From positions 496,001-560,000 of the forward strand of contig NZ_PEND01000002.1 in NCBI RefSeq assembly GCF_002844195.1: a stretch of 64,000 bases of DNA, in the 5' to 3' direction. Under the pieces are notes generated by a model. That model had not been told where the DNA came from and did no database searches. It saw only the letters and a program-made list of their open reading frames with translations. The stretch's first letter is position 1. Each line of letters opens with the position of its first letter. Of this stretch, positions 1 through 7,777 are shown one piece after another. The stretch is from Halegenticoccus soli (GTDB lineage Archaea; Halobacteriota; Halobacteria; Halobacteriales; Haloferacaceae). A program made the translations under genes and the position numbers.

Positions 1-434
1 TCGTTCTGGATCGCGGCGTGGTTCGGGTCGACGAGGATCACCTCGAACCACTTCTGCGACCCGTCCTCGCCCACCCAGTAGGAGTTGAGCACGCGGAGGT
101 TCGGGTACTTGCGGGCGACGCGCTCCTCGCCGATGCGCTGGATGCTCTTGCGCCGCGTGATGCGGTTGACGCCCTGGCGCTTCGACCGCCGGCCCGCGCG
201 GAAGCGCTCCTTGCGCGCCGTCCCCTTCCGGACGGCGACGCGGACCACGATCACGCCCTGCTTGGCCTTGTAGCCGAGCTCGCGCGCCTTGTCGAGTCGG
301 GTCGGCCGGTCGATGCGCTCGATCGCGCCCTGGCGCCGCCATTCCTGCTTTCGCTGCCACTGGAGCTCCCCGAGCTTCCCGTCGTCGGGGTTCTTCCAGG
401 CGTCCTTGATGTGCGAGTAGAAGCTTCGTGCCAT
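1..434 (-). CDS. rpl15e: 50S ribosomal protein L15e (partial, C-terminus beyond left edge)
   Basis: This is a protein of the archaeal/eukaryotic large ribosomal subunit. About 144 residues are present from the ATG at 432-434; the family is close to 195 residues, so roughly the last quarter lies outside the window. The N-terminus MARSFYSHIKDAW and the Arg/Lys-rich middle (KGTARKERFRAGRRSKRQG) are typical, ending here in the conserved VILVDPNHAAIQND. The gene is the last in a run of minus-strand genes, but 245 bp separate it from the next gene upstream, which leaves room for its own promoter (a CCTTAAACG box lies at about 640-650 on this strand). Confidence 0.95.
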   Translation of the reverse strand, partial: MARSFYSHIKDAWKNPDDGKLGELQWQRKQEWRRQGAIERIDRPTRLDKARELGYKAKQGVIVVRVAVRKGTARKERFRAGRRSKRQGVNRITRRKSIQRIGEERVARKYPNLRVLNSYWVGEDGSQKWFEVILVDPNHAAIQN

Positions 435-679
435 CGTGTATCACCACGGGCGCTTGCGATTCAACCGGACTCCGGCGGCTTCGCCGCCCTCGAAGGCGCG
501 ACGATCCGACGGCCCGCCGATCGGTCCGTCGGCGGCGCGCCCGCCGGTCACATTTCGTCCCGTCCCGGACGGATCCGGTTACGGGTGCCCGCTGGCGGCC
601 CGTCGTCCAGCGAGTTATCGGACGTTCTTCGGAGCGCCGTTTAAGGGCTTCGAAAGCAACCGTCGCGACCGCGCGCGAT

Positions 680-1687
680 TCAGCCCTCAGAGTCGCGCAG
701 GACGACCGGTCCGATTGCGAGGGTCCGCTTCGCGACGGTCGCGACGCGGAGGACGTAGGAGACGAACAGGAAGAAGGGGATCAGCGTGACGGTGAACGCC
801 GCGCCGACGATCCAGAGGATGGTGGAGACGCCGAGGACCGCGCCGCCGAACGACTGTCCCTTCACGAACGCGAGCATGCCGCCCGCGACGAGCAGCGCCG
901 GGATCGCGGCGTACAGGATCAGTTGCGAGAGGTCGACGAGCGCCCACTGGAAGTACAGGGTTTTGACGTGCTCGCGGACCGGGCCGAACATCGACAGCGC
1001 GGTCCGGAGCTCTTCGAGCGTCTCCCGCGTCTTTCGATTCAGGTCGTCGCCGTGCTTGTCCCGGATGCGCTCGACCTGGTGGATCTTCCAGGAGTAATTG
1101 AAGTTGAGGGCGGCGAAGAGCACGCCGAACGTCCCGAACTCGGCGTCTTCGAGCTGGTCCTTGACGATCTCGGAGTTGCCCGTGAGGCTGTCCGTGAACT
1201 CGTCGACCTCCCTCCGCAGCGTCTCGTTGTCGCTGTCCGCCACGCTCTCTGTGAGCTCGTTCGCCCGAGCTTCGGTCGCGTCGATCAGCTTGCGGAGGAG
1301 CGTCGACGGATCCGACGGCGTCGTCTCGCCGATGACCTCGCCGACGAACGCCCGCACGTCCATCGTGTCGCTCATGCGGCGGTGCTGGTCGCCCAGCGGG
1401 CCGTTCTCCTGGGAGATGACGAGCTGGCTGATGGTGACGACGAGCGTGACGCCGGTGATGACCGCGCTGAGCATCGTGGAGAACATCGTCCCGATCGTGT
1501 CGCTTCCCGTCACCGTCGACCGGAACGGCGGGTAGATCACCGCCCCGAAGAGGACGAACAGGGCGAAGAACGCGGCCGCGATGGCACCCGTGACGACGAG
1601 CCGATTGGCGCCGAGCAGCAGCCAGAGCTTGGCCCGGCTCTCGCCGGCCCGCTCGCGCATCGTGTTCTCGGTGCTGACGTCACTCAT
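680..1687 (-). CDS. Multi-pass membrane protein of unknown function
   Basis: A 335-residue predicted membrane protein that I do not recognise beyond its haloarchaeal character. It has two hydrophobic segments near the N-terminus (about residues 26-55 and 68-95), a long acidic soluble region rich in charged helices (about 100-235), and two further segments near the C-terminus (about 250-275 and 285-320). The layout suggests four membrane helices enclosing a cytoplasmic domain. Its ATG overlaps the end of the upstream small gene by 8 bp, so the two are probably translated from one transcript. No catalytic motif is visible. Confidence 0.75.
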   Translation of the reverse strand: MSDVSTENTMRERAGESRAKLWLLLGANRLVVTGAIAAAFFALFVLFGAVIYPPFRSTVTGSDTIGTMFSTMLSAVITGVTLVVTISQLVISQENGPLGDQHRRMSDTMDVRAFVGEVIGETTPSDPSTLLRKLIDATEARANELTESVADSDNETLRREVDEFTDSLTGNSEIVKDQLEDAEFGTFGVLFAALNFNYSWKIHQVERIRDKHGDDLNRKTRETLEELRTALSMFGPVREHVKTLYFQWALVDLSQLILYAAIPALLVAGGMLAFVKGQSFGGAVLGVSTILWIVGAAFTVTLIPFFLFVSYVLRVATVAKRTLAIGPVVLRDSEG

Positions 1688-1955
1688 CGTCTCCCACCTC
1701 GTCGACGTGAACGGTCGGCTCGTCGTCGCTCACCTCGCCGGCGTTTCCGGCCGGCTCGTCGTCTCCCACCTCGCCGGCGGGTCGCTTCAGGACGAGGTAC
1801 TTCGTCCCGCCGCCGACGTACTCGACCGAGCAGACGAGCTCCCAGCCGTCCGCGCCCAGCTCGTTCAGCGCCTCCTTGGGGTCCTCGGCCTCCTTCTTCG
1901 TCACGCCCCGCGGCGGCCGAACCGTCTCGTACTCCCAGCGTCGCGACTCGTCCAT
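1680..1955 (-). CDS. Small DUF4177-like protein with acidic repeat tail
   Basis: A 91-residue protein. Residues 1-60 (RRWEYETV ... LGADGWELVCSVEY ... KYLVLKRP) resemble the DUF4177 family, whose hallmark is the W-E-L-V segment after a short helix. The C-terminal 30 residues are a low-complexity acidic tail built from repeats of the type AGEVxDDEP. A closely similar tail, also at DNA level, occurs near the C-terminus of the TrmB-type regulator two genes upstream. The start is an ATG preceded at the right distance by an AT-rich box, which suggests a leaderless transcript. The function is unknown. Confidence 0.7.
   Translation of the reverse strand: MDESRRWEYETVRPPRGVTKKEAEDPKEALNELGADGWELVCSVEYVGGGTKYLVLKRPAGEVGDDEPAGNAGEVSDDEPTVHVDEVGDDE
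1717..1766. repeat. Copy 1 of a 50-bp repeat coding for an acidic tail
   Basis: This 50-bp segment encodes the tail motif PAGNAGEVSDDEP of the DUF4177-like protein. It is about 88% identical, by eye, to 2337-2386 in the TrmB-type gene and is in the same orientation and reading frame there. Confidence 0.65.
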
Positions 1956-1975
1956 GGGTCGTGTTGGGTGCGGAG

Positions 1976-1983
1976 AATATTAG
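1976..1983 (-). promoter_or_regulatory. TATA-like box for the DUF4177-like gene
   Basis: On the minus strand the sequence reads CTAATATT, centred about 25 bp before the ATG at 1955, the spacing expected for a leaderless haloarchaeal promoter. Confidence 0.45.
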
Positions 1984-2044
1984 GGCTGTTCGCCGATCGA
2001 AACCGGCGGACGCGACGAACGTCGGTCGCCGATCCTCGCCGGCC

Positions 2045-2239
2045 TCAGGGCGAGAAGGGGTCCCAGTCGATTCTGATGAGGACGAACAGCCCCGCGAGCG
2101 AGGCCAAGATGATGCCGAGGCTGACGATCGAGATGGTCCACGAGGGCGAGCCCGGTCGCAGGAAGGGGAACGATACGGCGAGCAGCGCCAGGAGCACCGC
2201 GTTGAGCGCGAACAGCACCCGCCAGACGGTCACGGCCAC
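2045..2239 (-). CDS. Small two-helix membrane protein
   Basis: A 64-residue protein with two hydrophobic segments (about residues 5-27 and 35-57) separated by a short loop containing RPGSPSW, ending in a hydrophilic DWDPFSP. It starts with GTG only 6 bp after the stop of the TrmB-type gene, so it is probably co-transcribed with the ABC operon. No family is recognised and no function is proposed. Confidence 0.6.
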   Translation of the reverse strand: MAVTVWRVLFALNAVLLALLAVSFPFLRPGSPSWTISIVSLGIILASLAGLFVLIRIDWDPFSP

Positions 2240-2245
2240 GCGGTC

Positions 2246-3379
2246 TCACTCCGGCAGGAGGGTGACCGACTCGGCGCGGTAGTCCTCGATGAACGCGCCC
2301 CGGCCGCCGACGGTCACTTCGTCGGCGGCCATCGCCGGCTCATCGTCGCTCACTTCGCCGGCGTTCCCGGCCGGTTCAGCGTCTCCGAGCGCGCCGTCCG
2401 TCTCCACGACGATGCTGTTCTCGACGGGGAAGCCGCTCGTCACCGGCTCCGTGATCGCCTGCCGGACGCGGCTCACTCGCCCGACGATCTCCGGGCCGTC
2501 CTCGGTTTCGACCCGGACGCGCAGGTCGTTGCCGGCCCGCTTGTGGAGGCACGCCTGGAGCACCGCGTGGCGGAACGCGTCGAACGTCGCCGGCAGCGGG
2601 CACGGCTCCGTCACGTACGTTTCGGTCGCGACGGGCCAGAAGCTGCTGATGAACGATCCCAGCACCGACCCCGCGATGTGTTCCTGCGAGAGCGCGACCG
2701 CCGTCTCGTCCGCGTGCGTGCCGGATAGCAGCCCGGCGTCGCCGACGATCGCCGAACGGTTGTCGACCGTGAGCATGAACGGCGCGTCCTCGGTCCACCG
2801 CCGGACGACGCTCGCGGCCCCGTCGAAGCGACGCTCGTCCGCGTCGGCGTCGGCGCCGCCCACGAGCAAAAGCACCAGCGCGCCCCGCTCGACGGCCTCA
2901 GACAGCTCCGCCTGGATCTCCGAGTACGTCCGCTCGGGGATCGAGAGGAACGCCTCGCTCTCGGCCTCCGAGAGCATCGTCCGGAGCCGCTTGAGCGCCG
3001 TTTGCCTGGACCTCACCGTCTCGAACTGCGACGTCTGCGGCTCGGTTTCGGCGAATCGCTCCTCCAGCGCGGGCGTGATCGCCTCCAGCCGCTGGGACAG
3101 CGCGGCGATCGCCTCCCTGGGGGGGCGAGCGCGCACCGTCGTCGGCGCGGCGTGTTCGTTCACTCGAACCAGTCCGCGGCGTTCGAGCCGCTCGGCGATG
3201 CTGTAGACGTACCGCTTTGAGACGCCGGCGTCTTCCGAGATGACGCTCGCCTTCGCCTCACCGCGTTCGAGCACCGCGAGGTACGTCTCGATCTCCTTCT
3301 CCGAGAGGCCGAACGCGCCCAGTTCGCTCCGGAGGTCGCGGTCGCCGGCCGCGTCGCTCCGGCTCGAATCCCCGCTCAT
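2246..3379 (-). CDS. TrmB-family transcriptional regulator
   Basis: A 377-residue regulator. Residues 15-80 form a winged helix-turn-helix of the TrmB type (LGAFGLSEKEIETYLAVLE ... SVISEDAGVSKRYVYSIAERLERRGLV). Residues 90-120 look like a coiled coil, and the remainder resembles the ligand-sensing C-terminal region of TrmB proteins, with a PLD-like LSIPERTY segment. A short acidic low-complexity insert (AGEVSDDEP) lies near residues 333-345. TrmB regulators usually respond to sugars and control sugar ABC transporters. The gene begins 3 bp after the last ATPase gene of the ABC operon, so it very likely controls that operon, perhaps autogenously. Confidence 0.88.
   Translation of the reverse strand: MSGDSSRSDAAGDRDLRSELGAFGLSEKEIETYLAVLERGEAKASVISEDAGVSKRYVYSIAERLERRGLVRVNEHAAPTTVRARPPREAIAALSQRLEAITPALEERFAETEPQTSQFETVRSRQTALKRLRTMLSEAESEAFLSIPERTYSEIQAELSEAVERGALVLLLVGGADADADERRFDGAASVVRRWTEDAPFMLTVDNRSAIVGDAGLLSGTHADETAVALSQEHIAGSVLGSFISSFWPVATETYVTEPCPLPATFDAFRHAVLQACLHKRAGNDLRVRVETEDGPEIVGRVSRVRQAITEPVTSGFPVENSIVVETDGALGDAEPAGNAGEVSDDEPAMAADEVTVGGRGAFIEDYRAESVTLLPE
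2337..2386. repeat. Copy 2 of the 50-bp acidic-tail repeat
   Basis: The segment codes for PAGNAGEVSDDEP inside the TrmB-type regulator and pairs with the copy at 1717-1766. The two host genes are otherwise unrelated. Confidence 0.65.
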
Positions 3380-3382
3380 CCG

Positions 3383-4684
3383 TCAGTCGTCCGCCGCGGA
3401 GGGCTCGGCTCTCCGGCCCTCGTCGCGGAGGTGGCAGGCGGTCGGGTGGCGTTCGTCCCCCAGCGTCGGGCTCCGGCGCTCGCAGACGCTCTCGTAGTCC
3501 GCCCGGAGCGCCTCGGCGGCGGCGTCCCAGTCGCCGTCGACGACGGCGGCGAGCGCGCGGTCGACCCGTTCGCGGTGCGGTTCGGAGAGCGGCTCGTCGA
3601 ACCGCTCATCGCGGAGGCGGGCGATCTCGGCGTCCCGCGGGGCGTCCTCGTCCGGACGAAGCGTCCGCTTTTCGACGGCGTTCCGGAGGTCCATGATCTC
3701 GTTGTAGAGGGCCTGACTGATATCCGTTCCCTCCGGCGGGATCACCTTCGGACAGCGGGTGTGGAACCGGCAGCCCGACGGCGGGCTCACCGGATCGGGG
3801 ATGTCGATCGTCCGCACCGGCGGCTCCTCGACCTCGCCCTCCGGCTCCAGGTCGGCCGTCGCCCACCGGAGCACCTTCGTGTACGGGTGCTTCGGGTTCT
3901 GAAGCACCTCCTCCGCCGGCCCGATTTCGACGAGTTCGCCGAGGTACATGATGCCGACGCGCCCGCCCGACTTCTCGGCGAGGTACCGGGCGTTCGAGAG
4001 GTTGTGACTGATGAACAGGAAGGAGGTGTCGAACTGCTCCTGCAGTTCGAGGAGCAGATCCATCATCTCGACGCGCAGCGACACGTCGAGCGCCGACACC
4101 GCCTCGTCCGCGAGGATCAGGTCCGGGTTCATCAGCAGCGCCCGGACGAGCGCGATCCGCTGCTGCTCGCCGCCGGAGAGCTGGTGCGGGTAGCGGTGAG
4201 CGTAGTCCTCCGGCGGCTCCATCCCGACGCGTTCGAGCATCCGGAGCACGCGCGCCCGGCGATCCTCGGGGGACATTTCCGAGTGCCGCCGCTTCAGCGG
4301 CGCGGTCAGCGTCCGCATCACCGTCCGGTTCGGGTTGAGCGCCGAGCCGGGATCCTGGTGGATGATCTGCAGCGACCGGCGGATCTCCTCGAAGGGAATC
4401 TCCCCCTCTCCGTCCTTCGCCTCCCAGACGTCCTGGCCGCGGTACCGTACCGATCCCTCGGTGGGTCGCTGGATGCCGATGGCGGTCTTGCCGAGCGTCG
4501 TTTTCCCGCAGCCCGATTCGCCGACCAGCGCCACCACGTCGTTCTCCGCGATCTCCAGCGACACCCCGTCGACCGCGCCGACGGTGTCCGGCTCGCCGAA
4601 GAGCGAGTCGATGAGCCCCTGCTCCTTCTCGAAGTGGACCTTCACGCCGTCGAGGGAGACGACGGGCTCGTCCGCGCGGCTCAC
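3383..4684 (-). CDS. ABC transporter ATP-binding protein, DppF/OppF type
   Basis: A 433-residue ATPase subunit of a peptide/oligosaccharide-type importer. Walker A (GESGCGKTT) is at about 55-63, the Q-loop glutamine near 110, the signature LSGGEQQR at 169-176 and Walker B LILADEA at 189-195, with the His switch in FISHNLS. Walker B is followed by DEA instead of the usual DEP. The C-terminal region holds the oligopeptide-transporter motif with cysteines (CRFHTRCPK) and then an extra acidic tail of about 100 residues. I chose the GTG at 4684, which overlaps the stop of the preceding ATPase gene as GTGA; a longer frame upstream would lie inside that gene. Confidence 0.92.
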   Translation of the reverse strand: MSRADEPVVSLDGVKVHFEKEQGLIDSLFGEPDTVGAVDGVSLEIAENDVVALVGESGCGKTTLGKTAIGIQRPTEGSVRYRGQDVWEAKDGEGEIPFEEIRRSLQIIHQDPGSALNPNRTVMRTLTAPLKRRHSEMSPEDRRARVLRMLERVGMEPPEDYAHRYPHQLSGGEQQRIALVRALLMNPDLILADEAVSALDVSLRVEMMDLLLELQEQFDTSFLFISHNLSNARYLAEKSGGRVGIMYLGELVEIGPAEEVLQNPKHPYTKVLRWATADLEPEGEVEEPPVRTIDIPDPVSPPSGCRFHTRCPKVIPPEGTDISQALYNEIMDLRNAVEKRTLRPDEDAPRDAEIARLRDERFDEPLSEPHRERVDRALAAVVDGDWDAAAEALRADYESVCERRSPTLGDERHPTACHLRDEGRRAEPSAADD

Positions 4685-5730
4685 TCGCCCACCTCCGTCT
4701 CGAACGGGACGGCCTCGTCCGCCCGCCGCCAGTGGTGACAGGACACGGGGTGCTCGGGTCCGGCCCCGTAGCCGCCGGGGTCCTCCCGCAGACACTGGTC
4801 GTCGGCGAGTGGACAGCGCGAGGCGTACGAACAGCCGTCGGGGATGTTCACCGGGTCCGGCGCCGACCCCTCGATGGACCGCATCGTCGACAGCGGCGCG
4901 TCGAGGTTCGGCACCGCCTTGAGGAGCGCCCGCGTGTACGGGTGGGCCGCGTCGCGGATCAGCTCCGCCGCGGGTCCGCGCTCGACCAGTTCGAACGCGT
5001 ACATCACGGCGAGGCGGTCGGCGAGACCCGCGACGAGCGGCAGGTCGTGCGTAATGAACACCACCGTCAGGTCGTACTTCTCCTGGAGATCAGACAAAAG
5101 CGCCAGGATCGACCGCTGCATCAGGAGGTCGAGCGCGGCGGTCGGCTCGTCCATCACGAGCACGTTCGGTTCGAGTACCAGCGACAGGGCGATGAGCGCC
5201 CGCTGGCTCATCCCGCCGGAGAGCTCGTGGGGGTACGAATCGAGGACGCGCTCGGGGTCGAGATACAGGTCTGACAGGAGCTCTCGCGCGCGCTCCATCC
5301 CCGCCTCCACGTCCGCGTCGTGGGCCCTCAGCGTCTCCGTGAAGTGCCCGCGGACGCTCATCGTGGGGTTGAACGACGAGAGCGCGCCCTGGAACACCAT
5401 CGAGATCTCCTCCCAGCGCAGCCGCTTCAGCTCCGCCTTCGAGAGGTTGAGCACGTCGACCGGCTCGCCCTCCTCCGGATAGTAGATGATCTCGCCGGTC
5501 AGCCGACCCGGCTCCTCCACCGCGTCGAGCATCGCCGAGGCGAGCATCGATTTGCCGGAGCCGGACTCGCCGACGACGCCGAGGATCTCGCGCCGCTTCA
5601 CGTCGAGGTCGACGCCGTTCAGCACGCGGGCCGTCCCGCGATCCATCTCGAAGCTCACCGTCGCGTCGCGCACGCGAAGGATCGTGTCCGCCGTCGATTC
5701 GGTCGCAGTCAGTCGTTCCGTCGTCGCCAT
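4681..5730 (-). CDS. ABC transporter ATP-binding protein, DppD/OppD type
   Basis: A 349-residue ATPase subunit partnering the DppF-type protein. Walker A (GESGSGKS) lies at 54-61, the signature LSGGMSQR at about 170-177 and Walker B LVMDEPTAALD at 191-201, followed by VFITHDL. The C-terminus contains the family's cysteine motif (CSYASRCPLADDQC) and ends with CHHW before a short acidic tail. The ATG overlaps the stop of the upstream permease gene as TAATG, and the stop overlaps the next start as GTGA, so translation is coupled across the operon. Confidence 0.93.
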   Translation of the reverse strand: MATTERLTATESTADTILRVRDATVSFEMDRGTARVLNGVDLDVKRREILGVVGESGSGKSMLASAMLDAVEEPGRLTGEIIYYPEEGEPVDVLNLSKAELKRLRWEEISMVFQGALSSFNPTMSVRGHFTETLRAHDADVEAGMERARELLSDLYLDPERVLDSYPHELSGGMSQRALIALSLVLEPNVLVMDEPTAALDLLMQRSILALLSDLQEKYDLTVVFITHDLPLVAGLADRLAVMYAFELVERGPAAELIRDAAHPYTRALLKAVPNLDAPLSTMRSIEGSAPDPVNIPDGCSYASRCPLADDQCLREDPGGYGAGPEHPVSCHHWRRADEAVPFETEVGE

Positions 5731-6755
5731 TATCGGATCATCCTCGCGGGAGTGGGTTCGTCGGGTTCGTCGTCTTCGTGCTGTTCGTCCGGGGTCGTCT
5801 TGGTGTGTCTGGCCCTGACGCGCGGGTTGAACAGCCGGTCGGCCGCCTGCGCGAACAGGGTCAGCCCGAGCGAGAGAAGCACCACCGCGAGCATCGGGAC
5901 GAGCAGCCAGTGGAACGCCTCCGGCGAGGAGACCGCCCCGGCCTGGCTCTGTGCGCTGTTCATCATCACGCCCCAGTTGACGCTGTCGTACGGCAGGATG
6001 CCGATGAAGTACAGCGCGACCGAGCCGAAGATGACCGCCCGCGCCTGCTGGACGAAGTTCATCGTGACGTAGGGCATCAGGTTCGGGACGATGTCCTTCG
6101 AGATGATCTCGGCGGTCGGGACGCCGAGGATCCGCGAGGCCTCGACGTACTCGGCGTCGCGGAGCGTGAGCACCTGCGAGCGGATGGCCCGGGCCAACCC
6201 GGCCCAGGCGTTGACGCTCAGGAGCAGCCCGATGACGTACGGGTTGCCGCTCAGAGACCCTTGCAGCGCCCCGGCGAGCACGATGATGAGCGGCAGCCCC
6301 GGGATGGTGAGCGCCACGTCGGTCAGCGTCATCAGCACGCCGTCGACCGCACCGCCCTTGTAGCCGGAGACGGTGCCGATGGCGGTCCCGAGGACGACGG
6401 TGAACACCGCGCCCGCGGTGATCATCTTCAGCATCGGCGGGGTCGCGTGGACTAGCTGCGAGAGGATGCTGTGGCCGGAGTAGGTCGTCCCGAACGGGTG
6501 TTCCAGGGTCCTGAACGCGCCGACGAGGGCCGGTCCCTGATTCGGCGACGGCTCGGGGACGAGCATCACGCCGACCGTCCCCATGAGGAGGAAGATCGAC
6601 AGGACGAACAGCGCGATCCGGGCGCGCCAGTCGCTCCACACGATGCGGAGCGGGGCGAGCACCTGCTCGTCGAGCGTCTGCCGGTAGCGCTCGCGCTTCG
6701 AGAGGCTGGTCTCCGAAACCGCCTCGAAGTCGGAGGTGGCCTCAGTAGGACTCAC
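5730..6755 (-). CDS. ABC transporter permease, DppC/OppC type
   Basis: Inner-membrane permease of the Dpp/Opp family. It has an N-terminal cytoplasmic segment, a first membrane helix at about residues 45-65 and five more helices around the conserved EAA-type loop (EYVEASRILGVPTAEIISKDIVPN) that contacts the ATPases. I prefer the GTG at 6755 (341 residues), because AAGGAGGT precedes it at a usual ribosome-binding distance; a GTG at 6764 would place that site inside the coding region. The start lies within the end of the other permease gene (overlap about 14 bp). The C-terminal tail is Asp/Glu-rich. Confidence 0.92.
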   Translation of the reverse strand: MSPTEATSDFEAVSETSLSKRERYRQTLDEQVLAPLRIVWSDWRARIALFVLSIFLLMGTVGVMLVPEPSPNQGPALVGAFRTLEHPFGTTYSGHSILSQLVHATPPMLKMITAGAVFTVVLGTAIGTVSGYKGGAVDGVLMTLTDVALTIPGLPLIIVLAGALQGSLSGNPYVIGLLLSVNAWAGLARAIRSQVLTLRDAEYVEASRILGVPTAEIISKDIVPNLMPYVTMNFVQQARAVIFGSVALYFIGILPYDSVNWGVMMNSAQSQAGAVSSPEAFHWLLVPMLAVVLLSLGLTLFAQAADRLFNPRVRARHTKTTPDEQHEDDEPDEPTPARMIR

Positions 6756-7755
6756 GCGTCCCACCTCCTTCGGCCCGCGGATCGATCCAGCCGTACGTCA
6801 CGTCGGCGATGAACACGCCGATCGTGACGGCCACGGTGATGAGGATGAACGCCCCCATCATCACCGGGTAATCTCTCGCGTTGATCGCCTGGATCATGTA
6901 GTACCCGACGCCGGGGTACGCGAAGATCTCCTCTAGGATGATCGATCCGCCGAACATGAACCCGATGGCGATGAGCAGCCCGGTGTACATCGGCAGGATG
7001 GCGTTCCGCCCGACGTACCGGAGGGCGATCCGCCGCTCCGGCAGGCCGCGCAGGCGCGCCACCCGGAGGTAGTCCTCGCCGAGCACCCGGATGCTGTTGC
7101 CGCGCATGTTCAGGGCCCACCCGCCGAAGCTCGCGAGGACGAGCGAGAGGATGGGGAGCGCGCCGTGGTGCAGCGCGCTCAGGACGAACTCGAGGTTGAG
7201 CCCGGGCGTCGTCTCCGAGGCGTACTGCCCCCCGGTGGGGAACAGCTCCATCCGGTACCCGAGGAACGTCAGGAGCAGCAGCGCGATGACGTAGTACGGG
7301 ACGGAGTTCGTGAGGAGCGACACCCCCGTCGAGCCGACGTCGAAGCCGCTGCCCTCGCGGTAGGCCATGAACGCGCCGAGCGTGACCCCGAGGACGAACG
7401 CGATGAAGAGCGACGTCGCCATGAGGAACACGGTCCACGGGATGGCCGGGCCGAGCACCGCGATCACCGGCTCGTTGCTGTACCAGACGGACGTTCCGAA
7501 GTCCCCTCGGAGGATCGACGCCATGTAGTCGACGTACTGCACGTACAGCGGCTCGTCGACGGCGATGTTGGTCTGAGAGGCGATGCGCTGGTTGATCTGC
7601 TCCTGCGTGAGCGATCCCCCGCTTCGCTGGATGAGCTGCGCCCGCAGGTAGTCGGCGGGGCCGCCGGGCAGGAGCCGGATGATCACGAACGAAAGCGTGA
7701 TGACCGCGAAGACGGTGAAGACCGCCTGCGCCGTCCGTTTGACGATGTAGTTCAT
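6742..7755 (-). CDS. ABC transporter permease, DppB/OppB type
   Basis: A 337-residue permease that pairs with the DppC-type subunit. It begins with the typical MNYIVKRTAQAVFTVFAVI membrane helix and the conserved LLPGGPADYLRAQL segment, followed by a periplasmic-side loop and five helices. The EAA-like loop reads GEDYLRVARLRGLPERRIALRYVG in outline. It lies 22 bp downstream of the binding-protein gene and overlaps the next permease. Confidence 0.93.
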   Translation of the reverse strand: MNYIVKRTAQAVFTVFAVITLSFVIIRLLPGGPADYLRAQLIQRSGGSLTQEQINQRIASQTNIAVDEPLYVQYVDYMASILRGDFGTSVWYSNEPVIAVLGPAIPWTVFLMATSLFIAFVLGVTLGAFMAYREGSGFDVGSTGVSLLTNSVPYYVIALLLLTFLGYRMELFPTGGQYASETTPGLNLEFVLSALHHGALPILSLVLASFGGWALNMRGNSIRVLGEDYLRVARLRGLPERRIALRYVGRNAILPMYTGLLIAIGFMFGGSIILEEIFAYPGVGYYMIQAINARDYPVMMGAFILITVAVTIGVFIADVTYGWIDPRAEGGGTRESY

Positions 7756-7777
7756 CTGTTCTGTGCGCTCGGACGGA

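Noticed and set aside
428-2728. Very long plus-strand open frame across the left end
   Set aside because: It is antisense to rpl15e and to several genes with proper families and promoters. Its composition is Arg/Asp-rich without motifs, as expected for shadows in GC-rich DNA.
4684-4795. Longer N-terminus for the DppF-type ATPase
   Set aside because: The extension overlaps the end of the upstream ATPase gene and is Arg/Gly-rich; the GTGA overlap gives a normal start.
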